From contig DGQK01000024.1 in NCBI GenBank assembly GCA_002390745.1, forward strand, positions 117,803 through 181,802: DNA of 64,000 bases, in the 5' to 3' direction. Of this stretch, positions 42,694 through 50,576 are shown piece after piece. Numbering within the stretch: position 1 is the stretch's first letter; each line of letters starts with the position of its first letter. This DNA is from Bacteroidetes bacterium UBA4416. GTDB lineage: Bacteria; Bacteroidota; Bacteroidia; B-17B0; Aurantibacillaceae. The notes under the pieces were generated by a model. It worked only from the letters and a program-made list of their open reading frames with translations. It made no database searches and was not told the DNA's origin. A program made the translations under genes and the position numbers.

Positions 42694-43584
42694 ATGAGAA
42701 TAGCGATCTTATCCCGGAATAAAAACCTGTATTCCACCAAACGACTGATAGAAGCGGCGGAACAGCGCGGCCACGAAGTGGTGGTGCTGGACCACATGAA
42801 ATGTGTGCTGGTGATCGAAGCCGGCAGGCCGCATATTTACTACAATGGCAAGGAAGTAACCGACATCCAGGCGGTGATCCCACGCATCGGGGCCAGTGCT
42901 ACCTTTTACGGATCGGCTGTGGTACGCCAGTTTGAGATGATGAAGATCTTCACCGCCGTGGAATCGCAGGCGCTGGTACGTTCGAGGGATAAGCTCCGCA
43001 GCCTGCAGATCCTGGCGCGTGCGGGCATCGGCATGCCGAAATCGGCTTTTGCCAATGAACCCAAAGACATTGAATCGGTGATTGCCAGCATTGGCGGTGC
43101 GCCTTGTGTGGTAAAGCTTTTGGAAGGAACCCAAGGCATTGGCGTGATCCTGGCCGAGAACGACAAGGCAGCCAAATCGGTGATCGAGGCCTTTCTGAAA
43201 CTCGACGCCAATATGCTGGTGCAGGAATTCATCAAGGAATCGAAAGGTGCGGATATCCGTGTATTTGTAGTAGATGGGCAGATCGTAGGGGCCATGAAGC
43301 GCCAGGCCAAGGAAGGTGAGTTCCGGAGCAACCTGCACCGGGGCGGCACCGCTTCCCTGATAACCCTGAGCCCGGAAGAGCGCGCAACAGCGATTAAGTC
43401 TGCCAAAAAGCTTGGCCTGGGCATTGCCGGCGTCGACCTTTTGCAAAGCAACCGCGGGCCGCTGGTAATGGAAGTCAACTCATCGCCGGGACTGGAAGGC
43501 ATTGAAGGTGCCACAGGCATCGATATTGCCGGAAAGATCATTGAATATGTAGAGCGTAATGAGTTTAATGCGCCGGGACAATAA
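42694..43584 (+). CDS. rimK: RimK-family alpha-L-glutamate ligase
   Basis: ATP-grasp enzyme of 296 residues that adds glutamate residues to the C-terminus of ribosomal protein S6 or a related acceptor. Visible elements are MRIAILSRNKNLYSTKRLIE, VIPRIGASATFYGSAVVRQF, PCVVKLLEGTQGIGVILAE (ATP-binding lysine and glycine-rich loop), MLVQEFIKESKGADIRVFVV and NLHRGGTASLITL. The Mg-binding end is VMEVNSSPGLEGIE. The C-terminus ends at EYVERNEFN. The neighbours (RimB-like protease and aspartoacylase-like protein, 3 nt downstream) are the normal RimK partners. Confidence 0.95.
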   Translation: MRIAILSRNKNLYSTKRLIEAAEQRGHEVVVLDHMKCVLVIEAGRPHIYYNGKEVTDIQAVIPRIGASATFYGSAVVRQFEMMKIFTAVESQALVRSRDKLRSLQILARAGIGMPKSAFANEPKDIESVIASIGGAPCVVKLLEGTQGIGVILAENDKAAKSVIEAFLKLDANMLVQEFIKESKGADIRVFVVDGQIVGAMKRQAKEGEFRSNLHRGGTASLITLSPEERATAIKSAKKLGLGIAGVDLLQSNRGPLVMEVNSSPGLEGIEGATGIDIAGKIIEYVERNEFNAPGQ

Positions 43585-43587
43585 TGT

Positions 43588-44529
43588 ATGAAAGACTTCA
43601 CCATCAATGCTCAGACCGTTAGTCCCGGAGAATGCAAACAAATCGTCCTGAACTCTTACGAGCTCCACACCAAAACCAATATTGAAATCCCGGTATTTGT
43701 ATTCCGGAGCAATACAGATGGCCCGACCATCCTGCTCTCTGCGGGCATGCATGGCGAGGAAACCAACGGCATCGAGATCATCCGCCGCATCATCACGCGC
43801 GACGAGATGAAGCACCTGAACTGCGGAAACGTCATTGCCATCCCGGTGATCAACAGCGTATCGTTTTTATTCGGCAGCCGCGAGCTCCCGGATGGCAGGG
43901 ACCTCAACCGTTGTTTCCCCGGAAACAAAAAAGGCTCTTTCGGCAGCCGCATCGCTTACGACCTTATGAAATATATTGTTCCGCTCATCGACTTCGGGGT
44001 TGATTTCCACACGGGCGGCGCCAAGATCAGCAACTCTCCCCAGATCCGCTGTGTGTTCGAATTCAGCGAGAATGTATCGCTGGCGGAAAAATTCTCTCCT
44101 CCGCTCATTATCGACAGCTCCTACAGGGAGGGCACTTTCCGGAAAGAGGCTGCCAAAAAAGGAAAGCCTATCCTGGTATATGAAGGCGGCGAAAGCATGC
44201 GCCTGGATTATAGCGCCATCAACGAGGGAGTGAACGGCTGCCTGCGTCTTATGAAAAATTTCGGCATGACCGACCTGGATGTGCCGAACAACCATTCGGT
44301 GAAGATCCGCAAGGACACCTGGATCAGGGCCAATGCCAGCGGCCTCTTCCACATGAATGCCACCAATGGCGCTTATGTGGAGAAAAATGATCTGCTGGGC
44401 GTGATTTGCAATCCTTTCGGTTCGGTGGAATATAAGATCCTTTCTACCGTTGATGGGTATATTGTGGGCATCAACAACCAGCCGGTGGTAAACCAGGGCG
44501 ATGCGCTCATCCACATTGGGATGGAGTAA
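43588..44529 (+). CDS. Succinylglutamate desuccinylase/aspartoacylase family protein
   Basis: A 313-residue zinc carboxypeptidase-fold protein. Metal ligands: LSAGMHGEETNGIEI (His and Glu of HGxE) and the later histidine in GVDFHTGGAKISNSPQ. RDLNRCFPGNKKGSFGSR is the substrate-binding arginine segment. A C-terminal beta-domain of ~90 residues (VKIRKDTWIRANASGLFH ... GDALIHIG) belongs to the family. In the RimK cluster such proteins are thought to act on amide-linked glutamate. It starts 3 nt after rimK. Confidence 0.92.
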   Translation: MKDFTINAQTVSPGECKQIVLNSYELHTKTNIEIPVFVFRSNTDGPTILLSAGMHGEETNGIEIIRRIITRDEMKHLNCGNVIAIPVINSVSFLFGSRELPDGRDLNRCFPGNKKGSFGSRIAYDLMKYIVPLIDFGVDFHTGGAKISNSPQIRCVFEFSENVSLAEKFSPPLIIDSSYREGTFRKEAAKKGKPILVYEGGESMRLDYSAINEGVNGCLRLMKNFGMTDLDVPNNHSVKIRKDTWIRANASGLFHMNATNGAYVEKNDLLGVICNPFGSVEYKILSTVDGYIVGINNQPVVNQGDALIHIGME

Positions 44530-44643
44530 GCCTTTCCGGAAGGCCTGAAAGACCAGCAACTTCATTGCCGAAGCAGAGAAAAGCCTGTGGTGCTTTAGCG
44601 TATTGGTATCTAAATTGCAGTATCTGTGACACTTAGTATCAAC

Positions 44644-46494
44644 ATGACCACAGCAATCATACATAGGCTGTCAGCGCGCGCGTTCTTCCTGTTGATTGCC
44701 TTATTCAGCCTTCAAGGTCTACAGGCCCAAAAAGACACAAGCGGCCTGAAGGATTCTTTAAGATTCTACAAAAAGATCAAGGCCTTTGCCTATAAACGCA
44801 AGCTTACCAAAATGGCTTACGACGCGGTATTTGTGGAGCCCAAACCGGTAGAATATCCTAAGGAACCGGCCTCAAAGGAGGAAAAGATCGTGAATCCTTA
44901 CCTTAAGTACAAGGATAAGATCGTCCGAAACATCCGCATCAAAGTGTACGACCCCTTCGGCTACTCGCTGAACGATACGGTACCCCGAAACGTCAACCGG
45001 TTGGAACGCGCGGGCAACCGCGCCCATACCACCACGCGGAAATGGATCATCATCAACAAGCTCTTGTTTAAGGAAAACAAACCCCTGAACCCCCTTGAGC
45101 TGAGCGAAAGCGAACGGGTACTACGCGAAGCCCGGTACATCAACGACGTCAGCATTTTCGTCACGCCTTCGGCTACCAGTATGGACAGCGTGGATGTGAA
45201 CGTTACCGTAATCGACAAATGGCCGATCACCGTTCCGTTTCTTGTAACGGATGTGTTTGTCAATGCCAAGTTCAGGAACTACAACCTTTTTGGAGTGGGC
45301 CAAACCTTCGAACAGTTTGCTGAGGTGCGGCGGCCGAACCTGCTTGATTTTTACGGTTCCTACAGCATCGACAACATTGACAATACGTACATTACGGCAA
45401 CGCTTTTCTACCGCACCAATAAAGACATTACACAAACCTCCATTTCATTCGACCGTGGCTTTTATTCGCCTCTGGCAAAGTGGGCCGGCGGCGTGTACCT
45501 CTCCAAAGCCTGGGCGTTCTATGATTACAAGGATTCGCTCGATGAGCCCAGGCGCGCCAATAACGACTACATCAGCTACGATGTGTGGGCTGCCAAGAGC
45601 TTTAAGTTCAGTAAGGATACGACGATCTTCAACCAAAGCACAAGCTTTATTGTAGGTGGCCGTTACTATGCCAACGAGTACCAGCGCCGTCCCAATGCCG
45701 ACATTGATCCCGGCAGAACGGTTTTAAACTCTTACGGCGTGGTAGGCAATATCGGCTTTGCCATTCAACAGTATTACAAGGATAAATACATTTACCGTTT
45801 TGGTGCCAACGAAGACGTACCGGAGGGAATTATCATCCAGTATATTTATGGCGGCCTGAAGATCGAGTCGAAAAAGATCCGGTATTACAGCGGCATCGAA
45901 GTGGCCCGAGCCAAGCATTTCAGAGGCTTCGGCTATGTTTCGTCCACTTTCGGCTATGGCGTGTTTTTTAACAGGCAGGTACCCAATGATGTGACTTTGA
46001 AATACAATCTTTATTATTTCAGCGATCTGCTGAAAAAAGGGCGCTGGTATTTCCGCCAATTTCTTAAGTACGATTATGTCTTCGGCGAGAACAAAGTGTC
46101 GAACGAGCGTATTACCATCAGTTCCGACGACCTGTATGGTTTTAGCAGTGGCTCACTGGCGGGGACTACCAAAATGGTCCTTAATTCGGAGACGGTGGCT
46201 TACCTCCCCTACAACCTCATCGGCTTTCATCTGGCGCCGGTTGTTACGGCTGGTTTCGGCATTATTGGTGGCCCGGAGCAGCACCTGGTGGAGAGCAATC
46301 TGTACCAGGCCTATACTGTTGGCGTGATGGTGAGGAACGAAAACCTGCTAAGCAGCACCTTCCAGGTATCTTTTGGCATGTACCCGTTTTTTCCGGATGG
46401 CGGCAATTATATTCTCAAATATAATCCCATCGCCAGCTTCACATTGAGGGTGCGTAATTTTACGGTATCCAAACCTTCGTTCATAAGCTATTGA
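44644..46494 (+). CDS. BamA/TamA-like outer-membrane protein
   Basis: A 616-residue protein from the ATG at 44644; the GTG at 44626 is less likely. A signal peptide (FFLLIALFSLQGLQAQ) is followed by a charged linker and at least one POTRA-like domain (~residues 75-185: KIVRNIRIKVYDPFGY, LSESERVLREARYINDVSIF, DVNVTVIDKWPIT). From about residue 200 the sequence is a 16-strand-type barrel of the Omp85 superfamily: NYNLFGVGQTFEQFAEV, YYSGIEVARAKHFRGFGYVS, ending in FTLRVRNFTVSKPSFISY. It is too short and too divergent for the essential BamA (~850 residues in this phylum), so it is probably an accessory translocation or insertion protein. No terminator seen directly after it. Confidence 0.82.
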   Translation: MTTAIIHRLSARAFFLLIALFSLQGLQAQKDTSGLKDSLRFYKKIKAFAYKRKLTKMAYDAVFVEPKPVEYPKEPASKEEKIVNPYLKYKDKIVRNIRIKVYDPFGYSLNDTVPRNVNRLERAGNRAHTTTRKWIIINKLLFKENKPLNPLELSESERVLREARYINDVSIFVTPSATSMDSVDVNVTVIDKWPITVPFLVTDVFVNAKFRNYNLFGVGQTFEQFAEVRRPNLLDFYGSYSIDNIDNTYITATLFYRTNKDITQTSISFDRGFYSPLAKWAGGVYLSKAWAFYDYKDSLDEPRRANNDYISYDVWAAKSFKFSKDTTIFNQSTSFIVGGRYYANEYQRRPNADIDPGRTVLNSYGVVGNIGFAIQQYYKDKYIYRFGANEDVPEGIIIQYIYGGLKIESKKIRYYSGIEVARAKHFRGFGYVSSTFGYGVFFNRQVPNDVTLKYNLYYFSDLLKKGRWYFRQFLKYDYVFGENKVSNERITISSDDLYGFSSGSLAGTTKMVLNSETVAYLPYNLIGFHLAPVVTAGFGIIGGPEQHLVESNLYQAYTVGVMVRNENLLSSTFQVSFGMYPFFPDGGNYILKYNPIASFTLRVRNFTVSKPSFISY

Positions 46495-46578
46495 TGACTT
46501 ATTCAACAGTCTGGCAAGCATTCGGGGCATTATTTCTACATTTATGACGAGGCTGATTTTTCTAAAAATTTTTAAATA

Positions 46579-46615
46579 TTTGTTTCACAAACAATTAAAA
46601 AAACACGTATCTTTG
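46579..46615 (+). promoter_or_regulatory. Promoter of the candidate small RNA
   Basis: TTTG (46579-46582) and a perfect TAnnTTTG box, TATCTTTG (46608-46615). The 25-nt spacer is slightly longer than usual (17-23). No ORF follows. Confidence 0.55.
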
Positions 46616-46617
46616 GC

Positions 46618-46802
46618 ACGGTATTGATAATAAAGATAACAGCTCTTAGTACTTAAAATACAACATTGCGAACATTTTATTGCGTTCATAACGGTAATAT
46701 TCTTTTACTGTTATAATTCGGGGGAGTTCAAAAACGCAATAAAAACATAAGCGCAATGTTCCTAAAATGGCGGTGTTCTCATAACATCGCCATTTTGTTT
46801 TT
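46618..46802 (+). ncRNA. Candidate small non-coding RNA (rod-like, 6S-like shape)
   Basis: About 185 nt between a TATCTTTG promoter and a strong terminator, without a credible ORF. Two stacked perfect stems build a long rod: AACATTGCG (46662-46670) with CGCAATGTT (46752-46760), and TTATTGCGTT (46677-46686) with AACGCAATAA (46733-46742). They are separated by an internal loop and capped by a small hairpin (ACGGTAA 46691-46697 with TTACTGT 46705-46711). This interrupted rod recalls 6S RNA, which binds RNA polymerase. It is not proof: 6S RNA usually pairs its own 5' and 3' ends, and here ~40 nt precede the rod. No sequence hallmark of 4.5S RNA, tmRNA or RNase P was seen. Confidence 0.55.
46764..46802 (+). 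terminator. Terminator of the candidate small RNA
   Basis: AAAATGGCG (46764-46772) with CGCCATTTT (46788-46796), extended by TGTT/AACA, then GTTTTT. Confidence 0.8.
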
Positions 46803-46953
46803 ATACCATTCTCGTCCATATACCTTTTCTCATCAGGTTCAATCTCTGCTATGCAGATCCATATTAAACGATCGTATGGCATAAACATTCATCAATGTCC
46901 TCAGGCGATTTTCCGGGCTTTCATACTCCGTCTGAACGATGTCGTACCTGTCA

Positions 46954-46994
46954 CAAAAAAAGCCTGTCACGGTTCATTGTGACAGGCTTTTTAT
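46954..46994 (-). terminator. Terminator after secA
   Basis: AAAAGCCTGTCAC and GTGACAGGCTTTTT form a ~13-bp stem with an 8-nt loop; A- and T-tracts on both sides make it active in either direction. It lies 20 nt beyond the secA stop. Confidence 0.88.
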
Positions 46995-47014
46995 TTAAGA
47001 GTAATGTATATATT

Positions 47015-50000
47015 TTAAGCTCCTATACCATGGCAGTTTTTGAATTTTTTGCCGCTGCCGCAAGGACAAGGGTCGTTTCTGCCGACCTTTTGCTCCACCC
47101 TCACCGGTTGTTGTTTCGGGCGCGGCATTTCCTGCTGTTGTTGCTGTGCTTCTTCTTCGCTACGGCTCTCTACGAGCTTTTCTTTCGGGCGCTGCTGCAC
47201 AGGTTCCTGGGTAAAGCGTGTCTGCTGCACCGGCTGGCTGTCGCCTTCCACCGGCAAACCTCCTTTCATGAGGAAAGAGATGATATCCTTGCTTGTTTTG
47301 GCGATCATGTCCCTGAAGAGGTTGAAGGATTCGAGCTTGTATACCACTAAAGGGTCTTTCTGCTCCAAGGCTGCATTTTGCACCGATTGCTTCAGGTCGT
47401 CCATCTCACGCAAATGCTCTTTCCATGAATCGTCGATCATAGCAAGGATCACTGTTTTTTCGAATACCGATACCAGCTCGCGACCTTCGGTTTCATAGGC
47501 CTTTTTCAGGTTCGCCATGATCTGTATCGTGCGAACACCATCGGTAAAAGGCGTAACGATATTCTCGAAATGGTTATCAGGATTTGTATACACGCCTTTC
47601 ACCACAGGGAAGGCCATCTCGGCAATCTGTTGTGACTTCTGGCGGTAATGCTGCTCTGCCTGCTCAAATAAGGTTTGTACGAGGTTGTCTTCCTTGCCAT
47701 TCAGAAATTCTTTTTCGGAGAATGGTGATTCCATACCGAAGTTTTTCAGGCATTCGAACGTAAAGCCTTCAAAGTCCCTGCTTGCGTAGAATTCCGTTAC
47801 AAGGCTCTCCGATACTTCGTAGATCATATTGGCAATATCAATGCTCAGGCGATCGCCGTTGAGGGCATGGCGCCTGCGTTTGTATACCACATCACGCTGT
47901 GCGTTCATCACGTCATCGTACTCGATGAGGCGCTTACGCGTACCGAAGTGGTTCTCCTCTACTTTTTTCTGTGCACGCTCAATGGATTTGGAGATCATGG
48001 AATGCTGGATCACTTCTCCCTCTTCCAGGCCCATACGGTCCATGAGGCTGGCAATACGCTCGCTACCGAAGAGTCGCATCAGGTTGTCCTCCAAGCTCAC
48101 GTAGAACTGGGAGCTTCCGGGATCGCCCTGACGTCCGGAACGTCCGCGCAACTGCCTGTCTACACGGCGCGACTCGTGGCGTTCGGTACCCACAATGGCC
48201 AAGCCGCCCGCTTCTTTCACGCCAGGCCCTAATTTAATATCCGTACCGCGGCCTGCCATGTTGGTGGCAATGGTTACGGTTCCTGCCTGCCCTGCTTCCG
48301 CCACAATATCGGCTTCCTTCTGGTGCAGCTTCGCGTTGAGTACATTATGCTTGATGCCGCGCAGCTTGAGCATGCGGCTCAGCAACTCGGAGATATCAAC
48401 GGTGGTGGTACCGATAAGCACCGGCCTTCCGGCTTCCACCAGTTTCACCGTGGCATCGATTACCGCATTGTATTTCTCGCGATTGGTTTTGTAAACGAGG
48501 TCCTGCTCGTCTTTACGTGAAATGGCTTTATTGGTAGGGATCACCACCACATCCAGCTTATAGATGTCCCAGAACTCCTGAGCTTCCGTTTCGGCTGTAC
48601 CGGTCATACCCGCCAGCTTATTGTACATGCGGAAGTAATTCTGCAAGGTAATGGTAGCATAGGTTTGTGTCGCCGCTTCGATCTTCACATTTTCTTTGGC
48701 TTCGAGCGCCTGGTGCAGGCCATCGCTGTAACGGCGGCCTTCCATGATACGGCCCGTCTGCTCATCCACGATCTTGATCTGGCCATCTGCGATCACGTAC
48801 TCCTGGTCGATCTCAAACAGGGAGTAGGCTTTCAATAACTGGTTTACGGTGTGGATGCGCTCGCTCTTCACGCTGAAATCACGCATCAGCGATTCTCTCA
48901 GGGCGATTTTCTCTTTCGGATCTTCGAAAGAACGTTTTTCCAGTTCGGCAATCTCTTCGCCCACGTTCGGGATCACGAAGAAGTTCGGATCGTCGCCACT
49001 GCCTGTAATGAGGTCAATGCCTTTTTCCGTTAAATCAACCGTGTTGTTTTTTTCATCGATCACGAAGTATAATTCCACATCGATCTTATGCATTTCCTTT
49101 TGCTGGTCCTGCATGTAATAGTTTTCTGTTTTTTGCTGCAGGGCTTTCACGCCCGGCTGGCTCAGGAATTTGATGAGGGCGCCGTTCTTTGGCAAGCCAC
49201 GGTAGGCGCGCAATAAAGGAATACCGGCTTCCTTCTCATTGCCTTCCGCAAACAGGCGCTTGGCTTCCGTCAGGCAGGTCTGGATGTAGGCTTTCTGAGC
49301 TGCCAGTAATTTTTCCACCCTCGGCTTGAACTCCATGAACTCGTGCTTATCACCGGTTGGCGTAGGCCCTGAAATAATGAGGGGTGTACGGGCATCATCG
49401 ATCAATACCGAATCGACCTCATCCACAATAGCAAAGTTATGTTTGCGCTGAACCAGGTCCGAGATATCACGGGCCATGTTGTCACGCAGGTAATCGAAAC
49501 CGAACTCATTGTTGGTTCCGTAAGTGATATCGCAGAGGTAAGCCTGGCGGCGGGCATCGGTATTGGGCTCGTGCTTGTCGATACAATCTACGCTTAAGCC
49601 ATGGAACTGGAACAGGGGCGCGTTCCATTCGCTGTCCCGTTTTGCCAGGTAGTTATTCACCGTTACCACGTGTACGCCGCGCCCTGATAAGGCATTGAGG
49701 AATACAGGCAGTGTGGACACGAGGGTTTTACCCTCACCGGTAGCCATCTCTGAAATTTTTCCCTGGTGCAGCACTGTGCCGCCGATCAGCTGCACATCAT
49801 AGTGCACCATGTTCCATACCACTTCATTGCCGGCAGCTATCCAGCGGTTTTTCCAGGCCGCCTTGTCGCCGCTAAGTACAACGTTCTTATGTGTCTGTGC
49901 TATTTTTTTATCGAAGTCGTTGGCAGTTACGACCACTTCTTCGTTCTCCGAAAAGCGGCGCGCCGTATCTTTTAAGATGGCATAAGCTTCCGGAAGGATG

Positions 50001-50317
50001 GCATCCAGTTCCTCTTCTATTTTTTTGGTGATCTCTTTCTCCAGCTCATCCATCTCTTTGTACAGAGCTTCCTTGGCTTCTACGTTCAGGTCGAACTCCT
50101 TTTCCACACGGGCCTTAATGGCATCCACCTCTGCCTGCTCTTTCTTCACGGCATCCTGCACTTTCTGCTTCAAAGCAGACACTTTGGCCCGGAGCTCATC
50201 GTTCGATAGGGATTTAAGGGTAGGATATATTTCAATGATCTTATCGACGATCGGCTGAATGGACTTGATATCTTTTTCGGATTTGGTACCGAAAAACTTC
50301 TTGAGGAACGTTAGCAT
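47015..50317 (-). CDS. secA: Preprotein translocase subunit SecA
   Basis: ATPase that drives unfolded precursors through SecYEG; it serves all signal-peptide proteins listed here, including T9SS substrates. It has 1100 residues, longer than the ~900 of E. coli because of insertions, as usual in Bacteroidota. The Walker A motif is MATGEGKTLVS, and the DEAD-like box is VDEVDSVLIDDARTPLIISG. The second nucleotide domain carries TNMAGRGTDIKLGPGV and RESRRVDRQLRGRSGRQGD-type sequence (HESRRVDRQLRGRSGRQGD). A Glu/Gln-rich linker leads to the C-terminal zinc motif CPCGSGKKFKNCHG, which binds SecB or ribosomes. It is transcribed alone and ends in a strong terminator. Confidence 0.98.
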   Translation of the reverse strand: MLTFLKKFFGTKSEKDIKSIQPIVDKIIEIYPTLKSLSNDELRAKVSALKQKVQDAVKKEQAEVDAIKARVEKEFDLNVEAKEALYKEMDELEKEITKKIEEELDAILPEAYAILKDTARRFSENEEVVVTANDFDKKIAQTHKNVVLSGDKAAWKNRWIAAGNEVVWNMVHYDVQLIGGTVLHQGKISEMATGEGKTLVSTLPVFLNALSGRGVHVVTVNNYLAKRDSEWNAPLFQFHGLSVDCIDKHEPNTDARRQAYLCDITYGTNNEFGFDYLRDNMARDISDLVQRKHNFAIVDEVDSVLIDDARTPLIISGPTPTGDKHEFMEFKPRVEKLLAAQKAYIQTCLTEAKRLFAEGNEKEAGIPLLRAYRGLPKNGALIKFLSQPGVKALQQKTENYYMQDQQKEMHKIDVELYFVIDEKNNTVDLTEKGIDLITGSGDDPNFFVIPNVGEEIAELEKRSFEDPKEKIALRESLMRDFSVKSERIHTVNQLLKAYSLFEIDQEYVIADGQIKIVDEQTGRIMEGRRYSDGLHQALEAKENVKIEAATQTYATITLQNYFRMYNKLAGMTGTAETEAQEFWDIYKLDVVVIPTNKAISRKDEQDLVYKTNREKYNAVIDATVKLVEAGRPVLIGTTTVDISELLSRMLKLRGIKHNVLNAKLHQKEADIVAEAGQAGTVTIATNMAGRGTDIKLGPGVKEAGGLAIVGTERHESRRVDRQLRGRSGRQGDPGSSQFYVSLEDNLMRLFGSERIASLMDRMGLEEGEVIQHSMISKSIERAQKKVEENHFGTRKRLIEYDDVMNAQRDVVYKRRRHALNGDRLSIDIANMIYEVSESLVTEFYASRDFEGFTFECLKNFGMESPFSEKEFLNGKEDNLVQTLFEQAEQHYRQKSQQIAEMAFPVVKGVYTNPDNHFENIVTPFTDGVRTIQIMANLKKAYETEGRELVSVFEKTVILAMIDDSWKEHLREMDDLKQSVQNAALEQKDPLVVYKLESFNLFRDMIAKTSKDIISFLMKGGLPVEGDSQPVQQTRFTQEPVQQRPKEKLVESRSEEEAQQQQQEMPRPKQQPVRVEQKVGRNDPCPCGSGKKFKNCHGIGA

Positions 50318-50576
50318 AATGTATCTTAAATTTAAGCTAACGAAAGTACAAAAAATACGCCATAACCGGGTTTATAATTATTATTAAATAATTAACTGAG
50401 AATCAGCCAATTTTTCAGCGATCCGGCACCTGCCTTGTCATATTCATTCATCCCTGTGCCTTTTTGACAGACGAACCGCTAAAGATTGATTATCTTGCCA
50501 GTTATTCGCTGAAAGCGCCCATTTATCAAAAAGGGCTGGGAAACTCTTTTTAATTTAATACTTTAGTAATGACCGA
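50318..50576. other. Divergent promoter region secA / sensor kinase
   Basis: 259 bp between divergent starts. AT-rich, with TAATACTTTAG close to the kinase start as the only weak -7-like word. No RNA or repeat recognised. Confidence 0.4.

Larger units (their letters stand above)
46495..46953. other. Intergenic region holding a probable small RNA gene
   Basis: About 460 bp up to the secA terminator. A promoter at 46579-46615, a hairpin-rich RNA and a terminator at 46764-46802 occupy its middle; the rest (46803-46953) shows nothing I can name. Confidence 0.6.

Noticed and set aside
44644..46494. Essential BamA
   Set aside because: 616 residues with one or two POTRA-like domains, too short and too divergent for the housekeeping protein.
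46618..46802. 4.5S/SRP RNA, tmRNA or RNase P for the small RNA
   Set aside because: Hallmark loops (GGUCAGG...GGAA, tag frame, P4 core) were not seen; only the rod-like shape remains, so the class is left open.
46646..46888. 80-codon minus-strand ORF over the candidate small RNA
   Set aside because: It runs through both arms of the hairpins and the terminator, and has no family resemblance.
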